Under the pieces are notes generated by a model. The model had not been told where the DNA came from and did not search any database. It worked only from the letters and a program-made list of their open reading frames with translations. A program made the position numbers and the translations under genes. Below, one piece after another: positions 11,623 to 23,994 of a stretch of DNA of 64,000 nt (positions are counted from its first letter, which is position 1; every line of letters starts with the position of its first letter). Origin of the DNA: Tolypeutes matacus (taxonomy: Eukaryota > Chordata > Mammalia > Cingulata > Chlamyphoridae); the NCBI GenBank assembly GCA_026826555.1, contig JAKSZT010053928.1, positions 542,720 to 606,719 on the forward strand, written 5' to 3'.

Positions 11623-13707
11623 TTATATGGTCTCTTGCTTCCAAATGTTGAGACCCATGCTGGTGTCAAAGAGAGCTTGTTGAGAGCAAATATATTGACT
11701 GTGAAGGGATAAAAGAGAATTGCACTGCTACAGGGAACACATAATACCTGAAATGTAAATTGGTTGCCCATGTAGCAAGGCTGGTGATGTAGATATAGAC
11801 TTCAGGGCTGGCAAGCTGCAGAGGAGTGTGGAAGGAAAACTGATACAAGCAAAACAAAACAAGACAAAAGAAAATAACCCAGGACAAGTGAGCTCAACAT
11901 CTTCAAGAATCTGTAAAACCTAGCTTAGCTAAAAGGTCAGGAGCAGAAAATTATATGAAAATAAACAACACTATCTTTAGAATCTCTTCTCAAAAAATGA
12001 ATCTTAAAAATCTGAATAAAATGATGTTAATCATTGGACTGTGCTGTATTGACATTTCTATCCTCAATCTAAGAGTTTACTTGAATGTCTTCATTAGATA
12101 CTCCCAGGGCTTCACTCTTTCAAGAATGACCTTGTTTGGGACGCTACTAAGTGCTGGAGAGCAATGCTGGGCTAGGGGTACTACTGGGATGAATGAGAGA
12201 GAGGCTCCACCTTCAGAAATATCAGAAATAATGACAATAAGTTGTGACAAATGCTGTATGGAAGGATGCACAAGACACTATGGGAACAGAGAAAAGAAGG
12301 ATTAGTTCTATTTGGGTTGAGAATGGTACTTGGGGAACTACTTCACAAATGTTGGTTGAGCTGAGCTGGTCTTTGATGGATAAGTAAGAGTTCACCAGGC
12401 AGAGAAAGGAGAGGAGAGAAGAACATTTCAGGGAAAACCAAAACATGAGTAGAGTCTTAGAAATGCAGGGTTTTCTGTAGTAGTATGGTAAATAGTATAG
12501 CTAAGACTTAAGGTACATGTTGGAGGTGGTGAATAAAGGCCAATCCATATATTGCGTGGTCCCATGCACATGCTTTCTTTCCACAAGCACATACACACTG
12601 ATGACTTCCACATCTATTTCAGCAGCACTTTGGGTCCTGAATTCCAAGCACTTTCTGGACATCTCATCCTGATTATCCCTAAGCACCTCAAATGTAACAT
12701 TTTCAAGATTGAACAGCATACCCCCCTTGGTGTGCTAACAATCATTAATGAAGATGGTGACCATTAATTAAAAGCAGTCCATTAAGTTGATGGAACAGAT
12801 GTTTCAACAAAGGCACAGTCTATTTTCTTATTGTCAAGGGATGATTGTCAATTTCCCTTTTGACACCTTGAGTATTATCCAGGGGGAGCTGGATCCAGAA
12901 AAGTGGAGAGTCAGGAGCACAAGGCACTATTTAAGACAGATATTTCATTTTCATGCTTTGCAACAAAAATTGATCATTGATTTACAGGTTATTCCTGGTA
13001 CTGTGTGCCATTTTGTTTCAATGTCTAGAGATCAGTCTGAACTTTGATTCACAAGGAGAACCTCCATTCCTTGCTTTTCTTTGTCATGTAAGCCCATCTA
13101 TCCCTCCACCTTTGCTGAAGCCTCAAAGTGTGCAACATTATTTGAAGTTATCCTTTAATTAGGAGATTAAGGAACTAAGTCAATACCAGAGGGACTCAAA
13201 GCTAGGATCCCAGCAGGAGAAAGAAGCGTGAACACCCAGGCCTTGAGCACTAATAAACTCCTACTGGCTTCAGGATATCTTTAAAGGCTACCTACCAAGT
13301 CTTTTCATCATAAAAAGTAATGGAGGAGAGTGTAAATAGCAAGCAGAACCAGCCTGTAAGTTCTTGCATGGTGGTAGGAGAGGAAGGTGCTCTAAATTGC
13401 TGGAGTTCCTGAAGATGCTCAGATTGTTGATGGACTTGCCTGAGGACGCTTTATCACACTCATTTCTCTCATTTTAAGCATTCTGGATTATGAGAAACTA
13501 AGATGTGGTGTGATATACATTTCTATGCTTCACCTCCTCAACTTGTATAATTAAAATGACAGGATTTATCATTCTGAGAAATTGGCATCGCTTTGGGGAA
13601 ATGTCTTGTGAGTCTCAGATGGGTGTCAGCTGGTGCTGCTGTGAGAGGTTGGTGTCTACCATTTAACGTCATATGGTGACAACTGTTTGGTTTTACAGCC
13701 AAGCAAA
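11623..13707. other. Intron, mostly unassigned; possible very old repeat at 12080-12480
   Basis: The segment 12080-12480 resembles an ancient mammalian interspersed repeat (GGACGCTACTAAGTGCTGGAG near its start, then AATGAGAGAGAGGCTCC and CAGGCAGAGAAAGGAGA). I cannot name its family. The rest shows no exon, RNA gene or clear repeat. Confidence 0.4.
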
Positions 13708-13900
13708 TCTGGATTTTTATCTTGGTTCAACACTTCCTGGCTGTGAGACTACCGATAAATGTTTTAATATCTGATTCTTAGTTTCCATAATGTAAAATAG
13801 GGGAAATAAAATCCATCTCACAGGGCTGTTTTGATGATACAAAAATATAATGTTGAAGAGTGCATGGCACATGAAAGTCTCTCAATAAATATCAGTTCTT
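13708..13900 (+). repeat. MIR SINE
   Basis: Contains the sense MIR core GGTTCAACACTTCCTGGCTG then AGTTTCCATAATGTAAAATA, CTCACAGGGCTGTTTTGATG and the tail GCATGGCACATGAAAG then CTCAATAAATATCAG, in the canonical order. Confidence 0.85.
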
Positions 13901-15310
13901 TACATCACAAAGAATTGTCCTGGTTGTTGTTGTCAAAAACATCAAGATAAGACATGCTCTATTTTACTGCTTAGCTCCTGAGGCAGGAGGAAAGCTGCTG
14001 CTGTTTTTGAGGGTGGCATCACTTTCCAATTTGGGCAGGTGCAGAATAGAAAATGAGCTAGCTGGCAAACTTGCTCAGAAGAGAGCACATACCAAAATTC
14101 TACCCTGCTAGCCCCAAGTAGTCCCACCACATCTCTCTTTGGGGGTGCCGTGACTACCTTCACACATCTCTTCTGAATTAAGAGACACCTTCCCACAAGT
14201 TCTGGGCGTATGTTAACACAGTGAAAAAACAAGTGGACTCAAAGTGTTACATGTTAACTAAACCACGTCCAATGAAAGCCCTACAAAAGTTGGAGGACCA
14301 AACATTAAAATCTAAGTTGCCATGATTCTGTTTACAGCATAGCATCACTCTAAGGGACAGCTGACCTACACAGGCTGCTTTATCACGTCTGCTATCATGT
14401 GCCTTGTTCACGGAACAATTTTTTTTAATAGTTTTCATTCTCTTCTGTGACAGTTTTACTAAAGTGACAAGCCCGCTGGTCCGAAATTAGTGGGGGTAAT
14501 GAGAGGGCCTGCCTTTCATCTGAGTCTTCATGTTCAAAGGAAGGGAAAAGTAAAGATAGAAATTACATAAGCTTATGGACAAAGGTTAGATGCTTGGAAA
14601 TCATGTTTCCTTGAGTTTCTTAAGACTAGGGAAGACACACAACTTCATTACAAATGTTTCCTCCCAATTGTTGACATTTAATTCTTACAATTAACATCAT
14701 GCAAACATATCACAGACGCATACCCCACTAGAATCATAGAGTATATTTATAAAAGAGGATCATTAATGGGGACAAACACGTAATCCCAGAAGTACCAGAT
14801 GGAAGTGATTCCCTGAGAGGTGTGCTTAGATGAGGCATAAAGTGCTTCAGTGGTAACACCCAAAGTTCTTGCTCATTGTATCTAGATTGAGCCCTAAAAA
14901 TCACAGTTTGAGTTATGTCGCTTTCCTGATCAAAAGCCTTAAACAGCACCTCATTGTCTATCACTAAGGTCTCTGCAACTTGGCCGAAGTCTCCACCCTT
15001 AAACCCTAGCCTTTTCAATCTTATAATGCCTTTTGTTCATGCCTTTTCTTCCTCCAACAGTGCTTTGCTTTCCTCCTCACACCACCAGTCTCTTCTTGTT
15101 GAACTATTGTCTATTATGAAAGGCCCAGCATGAAAGGTTTTGACACTTGCGGATGGAACTGGCTCCTTCCTTGGTCCCCTGCCTTCAGTGGGCTCTCCCT
15201 CCTCAGCTCTTTCTCAGGCTCCGCCCCTGACTCCTCTACCCCAACACCCTCCCTCCGCAGGGCCTAGCTGCAACTCTTCTTTTCCACACTCCACACCACA
15301 CACTAGATAA
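13901..15310. other. Intron, possible L2 remnant at about 14930-15200
   Basis: The stretch with TCAAAAGCCTTAAACAGC then CATTGTCTATCACTAAGG and later CATGCCTTTTCTTCCTCC resembles the 3' part of an L2 LINE in sense orientation. It is too eroded to bound. Nothing else was recognised. Confidence 0.4.
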
Positions 15311-16050
15311 GCACTTTCCAAAGATTCTATCACAGAACACTTTAAAAGTGATAGCGTGGAATGAAGTACACAGGCAGCACAAACCAATTAATCTCTGCAA
15401 GAAATGATAAGAATGCAATGACGTCCTGTTGGAATCTTACATCAGGTGCATAATCATGTTTCTTCCTATATTTACATTCACTGCAGCAGAACATAGATTT
15501 CATTTCCCACAGGTATAGTATAGCAAAGATAAAATAAAACATGGACTGTTTGCTGTTTGTGTTTATTCATTTGTTTTAGAAAATAAAAGCTTCATCTTAG
15601 CTTTAAAGTACTCCGCCTATTTTGCCTCTTTGATTTAGCCACCATCTAAAAACTACAAGACTCAGCTTTTTATTAAAACTTCCACTTTTTCAGCCAGAGA
15701 TACGTAGAGAATAAGTGTGTACTATTAAAGTGTAATTAGGCAATAAGGGATGAGTAAAATCATAAATATGCGCTGAATTTATAAGACACAGACCAGCAAT
15801 ACCTACGCTGCCACTCATTCATGCTTCTGACAGCCTCTCTGCGCCAGCTCCTACCATTTTCAGGATGGCACAAATCCCATACAAGTGTAGAATTGTGTAA
15901 TAGCACTATGTACATGTGTGTAGCATTTTGCTTACATATAATATATTCTAGATTAAAAGCCAATAGAGTTATTGTGATTATTCTGTAAGATATTTGGTAA
16001 CATCTCTTGGAACCAGGAATTCCACAGAATGAAGTTTGGAAAACATTGCC
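15311..16050. mobile_element. Possible non-autonomous DNA transposon (about 740 bp)
   Basis: The left end GCACTTTCCAAAGATTCTAT is approximately the reverse complement of the right end CAGAATGAAGTTTGGAAAAC then ATTGC. The flanking words ACTAGATA and CCTAGTTT could be a decayed 8-bp duplication. The interior has no transposase. Evidence is limited to imperfect inverted ends. Confidence 0.35.
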
Positions 16051-16424
16051 CTAGTTTACTTTCATTCACAAAATTTCAGTTATCACCTGCCAAGCCACAA
16101 ATCTCACATCCTCCATGCAAGTTTTCTTTTAAAATGTTAATCTGAACAGTACTCAGTTTTGCACCACAGCTCCTAGCAGTGCTTTCTGGAAGAAATGATG
16201 GAAGGGAAGGAGATGGGACTCTTATTACTTCTTACAGCATTTTTGTAAATTTGATGTCTGTCGTGAAAGTAGTAACAAGGGAAACCTCATTAAATCATTT
16301 AACATAAAATCCCTTGCTCAAATTGAATATGGGTATAATTCAAATTCTTAATCTTAGGGATCAATAAAATTAAAACAGACTTTTAAGTGAGATTTTGTAA
16401 GTAGGAAACATGCACCACCTCCCT

Positions 16425-17275
16425 TTTTATTGTGGTTAAGATATATATAACTTAAAATTTACCATTTTAACCTTTTTTAAGTGCACAACTCTATAACCAA
16501 GGGCTAAGAATTAACAAATAATTATGATTACTGAATCATTATTTAGATGCCTTTTTATTTCTGGTATATTATAAAATAGCCGAGGTTAATATGTGAAATT
16601 ACTGAAACTAGCTAGAGTGCTCTCACCCCTCTTTATGGTACTCTAGACTGGCCTCCCCCTTGTGTATACTTGCTATTGCAATAGAAACCATTCCACCCTC
16701 CCCTGTTTGAATCCATATAAACCCTAAACTCCTCAAAATCAAGGAAGCAGATGACAATCACAGCACTGTGCTCCCATTACCACCCTCCAGTACCTTTACA
16801 TCATTCCCATCAGAAACGCTGTACCCATTAAGTAGTAACTCTCCAATCCCTCTTTCCCCCAGCCCCTGGTAATCACTAATCTATTTTCTGACTCTATGAA
16901 TTGGTCTATTCTAGATAGCTAGATACTTGGATACCTTATGTAAGTGGAATCATACAGTATTTGTCCTTCTGTGTCTAGCTTATTTCACTTAACATGCTTT
17001 CAAGGTTCATCCATGCTGTAACATGTATCAGAACTTTACTCCTTTTTATGGCTAAATAATACTCCATTATATAGATTTTCCACATTCAGTTTATCCATTT
17101 GTCTGTCAGTGGACACTTGGATTGGTTCTACCTTTTGGCTATTGTGAACAATGCTGCTATGAAAACTGTGTACAAGTATGTCTCTTATAGTCGCTGTTTT
17201 CACTTCTTTGGAATATATGCCTAGGAGTGGAATTGCTAGGTCATATGGTAATCCTGTGTTGAAAAGGAAATGTAC
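16425..17275 (-). mobile_element. L1 3' end, antisense, with internal insert
   Basis: Starts with TTTTTATTGTGGTTAAGATA (L1 3' UTR in reverse) and runs through CAGCCCCTGGTAATCACT, GGAATCATACAGTATTTGTC, CTTTTGGCTATTGTGAACAA and GTGGAATTGCTAGGTCATAT. An unrelated segment at about 16497-16755 splits the 3' UTR between CACAACTCTATA and ACAATCACAGCAC; it begins GGGCTAAGAATTAACAAATA and I cannot classify it. Confidence 0.8.
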
Positions 17276-17850
17276 TTTTATTAAGAAATATACTCTGAGA
17301 CTACAAAAATAATTACAGAATTACTAAAATTTTACTTAACCTAGACATACTTGTTTGTTACATTTAGGATTTTGTAATTTCTCAATTTGCTTTGTGCTTT
17401 TTCCTCATTCTTGGGTTTAATTTTTCCTGGTGCCAAAACATCTAGTTTGTTCACTTAAAGGGTGGCCAAGGAAGTGACAGAATTTCATTAGGCCACTTGT
17501 TAGTATCTATTGTCAATTTTGGTCATTACCTATTATCTCTTTTTTTTTTTTTTTTTTTTTTGTCTGCCTGTTCTGAGGCCTAAATATAACCTAGAGTTCC
17601 TCCGTGGATCATAGAAAATCTTTTATCACTACCTATGTATTTGGTTATTTTACCATTATAGCAGGTAAGTTTTTTTGAAGTAGCTGCCGATAATTATGTC
17701 GCTATTGTTCTGTGACCAAAGTCACTTATCTCTTCTTAACGAAGATAGATAATCCTGCTATTCATATAGTTTTATAAAGTTTTCATTTCTTTTTTGTTTG
17801 TTTGTTTTGGTTTGGTTTTTTGTTTACTGTTTGCCTTGGTGTTCTGGCAG
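17276..17850. other. Intron upstream of first exon, with poly(T) tracts
   Basis: Holds an uninterrupted 22-bp T run (17540-17561). A T/G-rich polypyrimidine-like stretch (17780-17843) leads into the exon acceptor. No repeat family recognised. Confidence 0.6.
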
Positions 17851-17983
17851 TTTCAAAGAAACCATGGAGAAATCATCATACTCCGACTGGCTAATAAATA
17901 ACAGCGTTGCCGAGCTGGTGGCTTCTACAGGCCTGCCAGTGAACATCAGTGATGCCTTCCAGGATCCTCGCTTTGACGCAGAG
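17851..17983 (+). CDS. PDE11A: PDE11A internal exon (GAF-B, first of four)
   Basis: Encodes 44 full residues starting [14 protein letters not shown] and ending DPRFDAE. PDE11A hydrolyses both cAMP and cGMP; this exon is the N-terminal part of GAF-B, the second regulatory GAF domain. The acceptor is a pyrimidine-rich tract ending in CTGGCAG (17844-17850) and the donor is GTAAGAG (17984). The first base completes a serine codon begun in the previous exon and the last codon is whole (phase 0 exit), which fits the next exon. Compared with the human protein as I recall it, there are three conservative changes (Ser to Thr, Ile to Val, Tyr to Phe), so the exon is under constraint. From memory it corresponds roughly to residues 456-499 of the long human isoform. 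The frame stays open across the donor to a TAG at 18056-18058, so intron retention would add about 25 residues. The preceding exon, expected to hold the start codon of the short 490-residue isoform, is not in the window. Confidence 0.95.
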
Positions 17984-18134
17984 GTAAGAGGCTCACACTA
18001 TGGGTGGTTTGCAGTAACAAAAGTCAGGGTGCTGTTGGAAGCACAAAGGCACACATAGAGATTGACAGCAACCCCTGTTTTCCTGACAATTCTTTTGCAT
18101 CCTTTCCTTGTGACCTGAATTTTAGCATTGCTTC

Positions 18135-18555
18135 CCACTGACTAAAAGTTAGAAGAACTTCCTATCTCTATCCTGATCCATGTGCTGTCTGCATTGCCTG
18201 GAGTGCCTGGAGTGGGACCTGACAATGTACGTGAGGAAGGAGGCGAGATCTAAGTCTAATTTATAATTTCAGTCAGATCATCTTTACAAATTCCCAAAGT
18301 GCACCATCTCTCTCTAGCTGCCTGAAACTCTCTTCACCCCAGGCTACCTCCCCTATGTACTTCCTACTCCTTCTTCAGGTCTCAGCTTATACTCTCCTAT
18401 CTTGGAAATCCTTTCAGAAACTCCCAGTTCGGGTTGAGGGCCTCTCCACTATGCTCCCTTCGCTATCTAAACACTGACCTCCCTCTAGCACCTTCAGTTC
18501 TGCTACATTAAATCTGAACTTTAAGTTACCTTCTTTGTAAAAGTACAGTCCAATG
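18135..18555 (+). repeat. Probable L2 LINE remnant
   Basis: The pyrimidine-rich order CCTCCCCTATGTACTTCC, CTTCAGGTCTCAGCTTATAC, TTGGAAATCCTTTCAGAAAC and CACTGACCTCCCTCTAGCAC resembles the 3' portion of L2. It is strongly eroded and the boundaries are approximate. Confidence 0.45.
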
Positions 18556-18734
18556 CTTTTGTAGCTCTCCTCCTGTAAGGAAGAACCCTACCACCTTGCT
18601 TCTGTGATTAGCACAGTGAAAATGATTTGTAGATATCAATATTTTAATTCCATAGCATTGTGATTGTCTTAGCACTAACTTTATGGAGCTTTGCTTTTTG
18701 CTATGTGTCTCTCTTCCTTAAATTTAAAAAAAAA

Positions 18735-18932
18735 TTTTGAGGTATTGGGCTGGGGATTGAACCCAGGACCTCATTGGTGGGAAGCTGGTGCTCAACCACT
18801 GGAAGCTACACCGGCTCATCTGAGTTGGTTTTTTCATTTGTTTGTTTTGTTTTTAGGAGGTACCGGGGATGGAACCCGGGACCTCATACCTGGGAAGCAG
18901 GAGCCCAACCACTTGAGCTACAGTCACTCCCC
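18735..18932 (-). mobile_element. DAS SINE, dimeric, antisense
   Basis: Two head-to-tail tRNA-derived units in reverse. The first holds GGGGATTGAACCCAGGACCT and the second GGGGATGGAACCCGGGACCT, each the reverse of a pol III B box, joined by a T/G-rich linker. Each is followed by a reversed A-box region (CTCAACCACTGGAAGC and CCCAACCACTTGAGCTAC). The T-rich left end is eroded, so it is older than the copies at 47203 and 57821. Confidence 0.85.
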
Positions 18933-19259
18933 GTCTTCCTTGATTTTTAAAAGAGAGAATACCAAAGAACAAATTTCTATACACTTAAATTTATGGAGAA
19001 ATGTACTCAATATTCTCTTATTAACATCAGTAATGATGAACAACTGAAATGCTTACTATACTGAAAAAGAAAATCATTAATTGCTAAGTCATTGGTAGTA
19101 AGTCAACAAAATTCATTAGATGTCAAGGAATGAGGGCTCTTTCCTAGCCCAAATCAAAGTGCTAAATTTGGTATGAAATACTATTATCCTACTACTATTA
19201 TACTACTATTATACTCTTAGCTTTGGACCATATAAAGAGGCAAATTCTGGGGAATCAAC

Positions 19260-19890
19260 ACATTACACCGTTGCTTTTTTAAAAATTGGCTCATAGAACA
19301 TATGTAAAGGTATAACAAAACATGATGCAATGTATGCCTATGTACCCATCACATATTTAAGAAAAAGAACACAATCACTATATTTGAACCCTTGAGCCCT
19401 TCCCTAATCTGTTCTTTCCCCCACAGTTAACCACTATCCTGAATTTTCAACTCATCATTCCTTTGCTTTCCCATATAGTTTCATCACATATGTTTCAATC
19501 CCTAAACAATATATTGTTCTATTTTGAATATTTCCAAACTTTATATGAATTGAATTATACTGTGAGTTTTCTTATGTGGCTTTTTTTTTTCACTCAACAT
19601 TATGTTCATGAATTGCATGGACTTATAATCCATTTGTATATTTTCATTGATGAAAAACATTCCATTGGATGAATAAGCTTCACTTTATTTATCCACTATA
19701 TTGTTGGTGGGAAATTTGGTTTGTCTTCAGTGTTTAACTCTTACATATATAACTGCCAAGGACATTCTTGTCTATGTATCTCAATATACATGTGCGAGAG
19801 GTTTTCTAGAGTCTATACTTAGGAGGATGACATGCTGAGTCATAGGCTATACACATCTTCACCTTTATTGAGTAATGAAAGATTCTTGCC
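19260..19890 (-). mobile_element. L1M-type 3' UTR, antisense
   Basis: Blocks GTACCCATCACATATTTAAG, AACCACTATCCTGAATTTTC, TTTCACTCAACATTATGTTC, ATTTATCCACTATATTGTTG and ATGCTGAGTCATAGGCTATA follow the order of the L1ME/L1M 3' end in reverse. Old and diverged. Confidence 0.7.
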
Positions 19891-20192
19891 CAATCATTGA
19901 TATTTTTTTTTCTTAGAAAACAGCACAATTAGCTAACACAATTAATATCTCAAGAATACTTCTTGTTAACATGATATGGTGAACTTAAATATACTACCTG
20001 GCTATGTCTACAGCCAGAGTCTTATATCCCTTCTTGATTAGTGATGCACCCATTTTACATTTTTTCCACACTTACAGTCCATTCCAATAAGGCAGCCTAC
20101 CCTGCTGATCTATAAAAAAGAACAATGGGGACTCTGAAGCACAATTGGGCATGAAAATGTCATGCCCTGATCCAGTAGTTAAAAGCAATTGT

Positions 20193-20231
20193 GCCGGAAA
20201 CACAATTACTCTGAGCACTGGTATCTGTTCT
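20193..20231 (+). repeat. 39-bp dispersed duplication, copy 1
   Basis: Starts GCCGGAAACACAATTACTC and ends GGTATCTGTTCT. The partner at 21296-21334 has the same start and end with three single-base differences. Flanks are not similar beyond a few bases. Confidence 0.75.
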
Positions 20232-21295
20232 GAAGACAGTAAACTGTAGTAGGTTAAGCAGTAACTAGTTAGTAAGATAATTTTCTTCCCTATGATAAAA
20301 AAAAAATGTACATAGACAATCAGTACTTCTTGGCCCTCCGCCCAAATGCTTTCAGTTTGCCACATAGCTAACATTGGATTTTCAATGCAAATCTGAAGAC
20401 ATGTTATACCATGATTTTACATCTTCACTTTGCTTGGTCCTGGGATTTAAAGTTACCTTAAGTTTCTCTTCTTATGCTGAGAAAAAAATTTTTGGAAAAG
20501 AATTAACCAATGCTCATAGAAGATTGATAGAGGAAGGGAGGCAGGGATGGGCAGGGAGAGAGATCTGTCTAAACACATGGTAGATATGCCCTACAAGTGT
20601 ATGTACGTGTGTGTGTGTTTCATGGCACAGCAGGCAAGCAAAATTATGTATCTGCTTAGGCTTCCTCCCCCTCAAGTTCATTTTGCTTCAGTGATGCTGT
20701 CAACTGTACATGTTAATGATGAAACTACAGCCTCTCCCCTCCCCCAAGAGGCTAAGAGGCTTCAACCTTGTCCCCACAATGAATCATACAAGATGGTGTA
20801 AATCATAAGATAAGTCTTAACCATTTTTAGAAAACTTTTTTCACTGAAATATTAAGTTTTGCCCTCAAGATAAAAGAATAGTATAGCCAGAAATGAAATT
20901 GTGTCATCCTTTCACCCTACCACTAAAAGTGATTCTAGAATCATTCTAGAGATAGAGCCATCTTTTGGAGGAACTGCGTTGTGCCCTGGCACTGTTTGAG
21001 TCCCCTTTTCTTCATTCTGATACATGGGTCCATCTTTTTTCCCAGTAATCTTACCTGAGTTGTTGTTTATCAGTAGTGGAATATAAGGAAGCAACAAAAA
21101 AAAATCCCGGCTCAACTGCTAATTGCTATCTCCACTGAGAAAAGTTCTTGCTTTTTTTGTTCTCTGCACTGACTTCCCTGAATAATTTGAGGTTGGTCAG
21201 CAAGAATGATAATTTGCAGAGAGGTAGCATGGGGAATCTTTTTCTAAGGTTTTCCTACAGAATTTTCAACCTAAGTCTACAATGGATTTAAATTT

Positions 21296-21334
21296 GCCAG
21301 AAACACAATTATTCTGAGCACCGGTATCTGTTCT
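21296..21334 (+). repeat. 39-bp dispersed duplication, copy 2
   Basis: Starts GCCAGAAACACAATTATTC and ends GGTATCTGTTCT, same orientation as copy 1 and about 1.1 kb away. Confidence 0.75.
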
Positions 21335-22214
21335 AAATTTCTCAATGGCTCAATGGCTAGTTCTGGCAACCTGACTTCTTTTTACTGAACCTGAAGGACT
21401 GCAGTTCATCAGGAGGTGCAGTCTCTCAGGGGGGCCATCAGCTGCTGAGGGGCTGCCTGGCAGGAGACACTGCTCCCTTCCTTTCTCTCTTGGGGCAGAC
21501 AGCATGAATTTTTGGCCTGCAGACCTGCCCTTTGTCCTGTCTGCTCCAGGCGCTAGCTGAGTAGCCTCAGGCATACCGCTTAATTTGTAATATGTCATCA
21601 TACATAAATGTCTTGTAAATTGTGCACTTCTGTGTAAATATTAGGTGATTGAGTACTAATTTTTTAGTACCAGACGAGTGATAGTAGCTGGACTTTTTTT
21701 TCTAAATGAGGGGATCTTTACACAGAGCTACAGACTAGCATATCTTGGATTAAACATCAGCCAGCTTTATGGTCCCCTTCCTACAGAAACACCGTATAGA
21801 AGGACGAAGAAAGTCTCTAGCCCAAAGAGGGAATGAAGGGCGATTGTTAACAGTAAAGAAGGGATGGTGGCACAAATCTGATAACCTGTAAGTCTTCAGA
21901 AAAGCCAGGTTTTTCCTTCTCTGATCAGAGGAAGAGCAATAACCGGTGGCAGCTGCAAAGGTGGCAAGGGCTGGATGCACATCCTGTGGTGGTGAGCTGT
22001 CCGGAGTCGATGGCACCAGAGGGATTTAGACCTGGCTCTTCGTATGAATGGGGAGGCCTCCAGGCACTGGCTTACCTAGGTGCATTGGGGATGATTGGAT
22101 TTCAGGGTCTGGCTGCACCGTTCAGGCCCAAGTAACTCACAGTCCTTAAAGCATATAGCTAAAAGCCGGTTATACTTGTACATTTCAAACACAGCACTGA
22201 GACCTACGTTCAAG

Positions 22215-22650
22215 CTACTGTATTTGTTAAAATAACAAATAAGCTCCAAAACCTCTGTGGCTTAACATAATAGATGTCTATTTTTTGCTCATCTTGAGCC
22301 CCAAACAGGTGTCCCTATAGTGGCAGTGGGGTAGTTCTCTACTCCATGAAGTCATTCAAAGGCCCAGGCTGATGGAAACTCTATCTTCTTCACGTGACTT
22401 CCCCGGAGTCCCAGGCATTGACACCCATGAAGCAGATGAGGGAAGAAGGAATGGAGGATTGGGCATGGGAAGTTTCTGCAGGCTGGGCCTGGAAGTGGTA
22501 ACATCAGTCCTACCCTCATTGCATTGGTTCAACCCCAGACGCTTGGCTGCTCCTGGCTACAAGGGAAGCTGAGAAATGTACCCTTATGCTGTGCCTGGGA
22601 AGGGGAAATGGGTATGGTGACCAGTTAGTGATTCCCAGTCATATTCATCA
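22215..22650 (-). mobile_element. Ancient mammalian LTR-like repeat, antisense
   Basis: Order of blocks: AAATAAGCTCCAAAACCTC, GTGGCTTAACATAATAG, CAGGCTGATGGAAACTC, GGGCCTGGAAGTGGTAAC and GGGAAGCTGAGAAATGTAC. This matches a widespread eutherian repeat that I recognise by pattern but cannot name securely; the GTGGCTTAA start is typical of reversed MaLR/ERVL LTRs. Confidence 0.5.
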
Positions 22651-22789
22651 CTGTTGCAGCTAAGATGCATCATGTTTCAACTACTTTAAGAGACAGTCTA
22701 GGAACCGAAGAAACCAATTCATATTGCAGTGTGGGGCCTTGTGAAGGCATTGTCCCAGGGACCTCTAGTAAGACTGGAAGGCAACTGGA

Positions 22790-23030
22790 TGTGATGGAAT
22801 GAGCCTGGATTGTAAATCTGGGTTCCATCCTAGGTACCATCAGTTACAGGTTATAAGGGCCTGGACAAATCAACCTCTTAGAGCCTTGCTTTCTTCATCT
22901 GAAAAGTGGAGAGAGCATCATCCTTGCCTAGTGGTTGTAAGTAATGTAAGTATTCACTGAGATAATGTGTGTAAGTCATCTAGCCCACTACCTAACACCT
23001 AGTAGATGCTCAATAAATGGTAGCTTTTAT
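22790..23030 (+). repeat. MIR SINE
   Basis: Near full length. It holds the GGGTTCCATCCTAGGTACCA and CCTGGACAAATCAACC core, then CTTTCTTCATCTGAAAAGTG, and the tail AGATGCTCAATAAATGGTAG. Confidence 0.85.
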
Positions 23031-23994
23031 TTGTCTACAATGCAGTTAAATGGAGTTGTTTAGCAGCAACTTATGAATGAACTGCCCAACAGACCATCTT
23101 GTGGATTCTCCAGATCTCTAACTGCTGGTGCCAACCCCAACACATCATGTGCATTTTGTAATTTCTTTTCCAATTTGCACTAATATAGGATGTTGTAAAT
23201 TTTGGGATTCATTTCACCAGTGGCCATTTTCTGTTAATAATAGATAATTTACTCTATTAAGCTTTGCTTTAGCTGTACAGTTAAGGTGTGTAGGTAAACT
23301 AGATTTCCAATTTCAGAGTCTTTTCCACCGAGTTATAATTGCTGGGAAGTCCTCAGAAACTCTGCCCAAAGATATGCAGCAAGAGAATGACCCTTATTTT
23401 GAAACCATTGGTCTTCCATTAATAAACTACAAAAAATATCTTTAATATGATATAAATGCCATCCCAGTTGCTGTGAGGCTCTTGCTGAGAGGGTTATGGG
23501 GCAAGTAATCATAGTTGTGCACCTGAGGTGTACTCTCTGTGATTGTGTTAAATTTTTAATGGAGTTCCCTCCTCGTGGGGAACAGAGCAGATTTTGCAGG
23601 TGAGCCACGGTGATTACTTGCCCTCTGCTGCCTGTATGAGCTAACTCTTAGGAGTGGCACCTGCTGAGCTTAATAGCATGCATGGTTTTAAGGCCAAACC
23701 CCTTGGTTTATGGAGGGGGGTGAATTATGACAGAATGATTACTTAAGATAGTCACAGATCCATGTTTCTAAGTTCTGCAACCATATGAAGATCACTCTAT
23801 ATTTGTTCTGTTACCAGACTGTGTCATCCTTGAAAAGAATGGGAGACAGAAAAGATCTATTAAATATAACTGACTCTCTGTCTCTCATATTCATGGGTTA
23901 TGTTAGTGGACTTTTTAGTTTTATCAATTGTTTGCTTCTTAGGAAGGAGGGATTTGTGCTTGGCTCTGAAGACAATAAAAGGAATACCTTTTCT
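23031..23994. other. Intron, no recognised feature
   Basis: No exon, RNA gene or confident repeat recognised. Open frames here lack homology. Confidence 0.5.

Larger units (their letters stand above)
19891..22214. other. Intron, unassigned, with a 39-bp internal duplication
   Basis: No named repeat or exon was recognised over more than 2 kb. Two near-identical 39-bp words lie at 20193-20231 and 21296-21334 (differing at three positions) and are listed separately. Confidence 0.5.

Noticed and set aside
17540..17561. Pol III terminator or transposon tail from the 22-T run
   Set aside because: No pol III promoter or SINE/LINE body is adjacent; treated as simple sequence.
1..17850. Preceding PDE11A exon with the short-isoform start codon
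   Set aside because: No sequence matching the expected MSPKCSADAE segment with a following donor was found.
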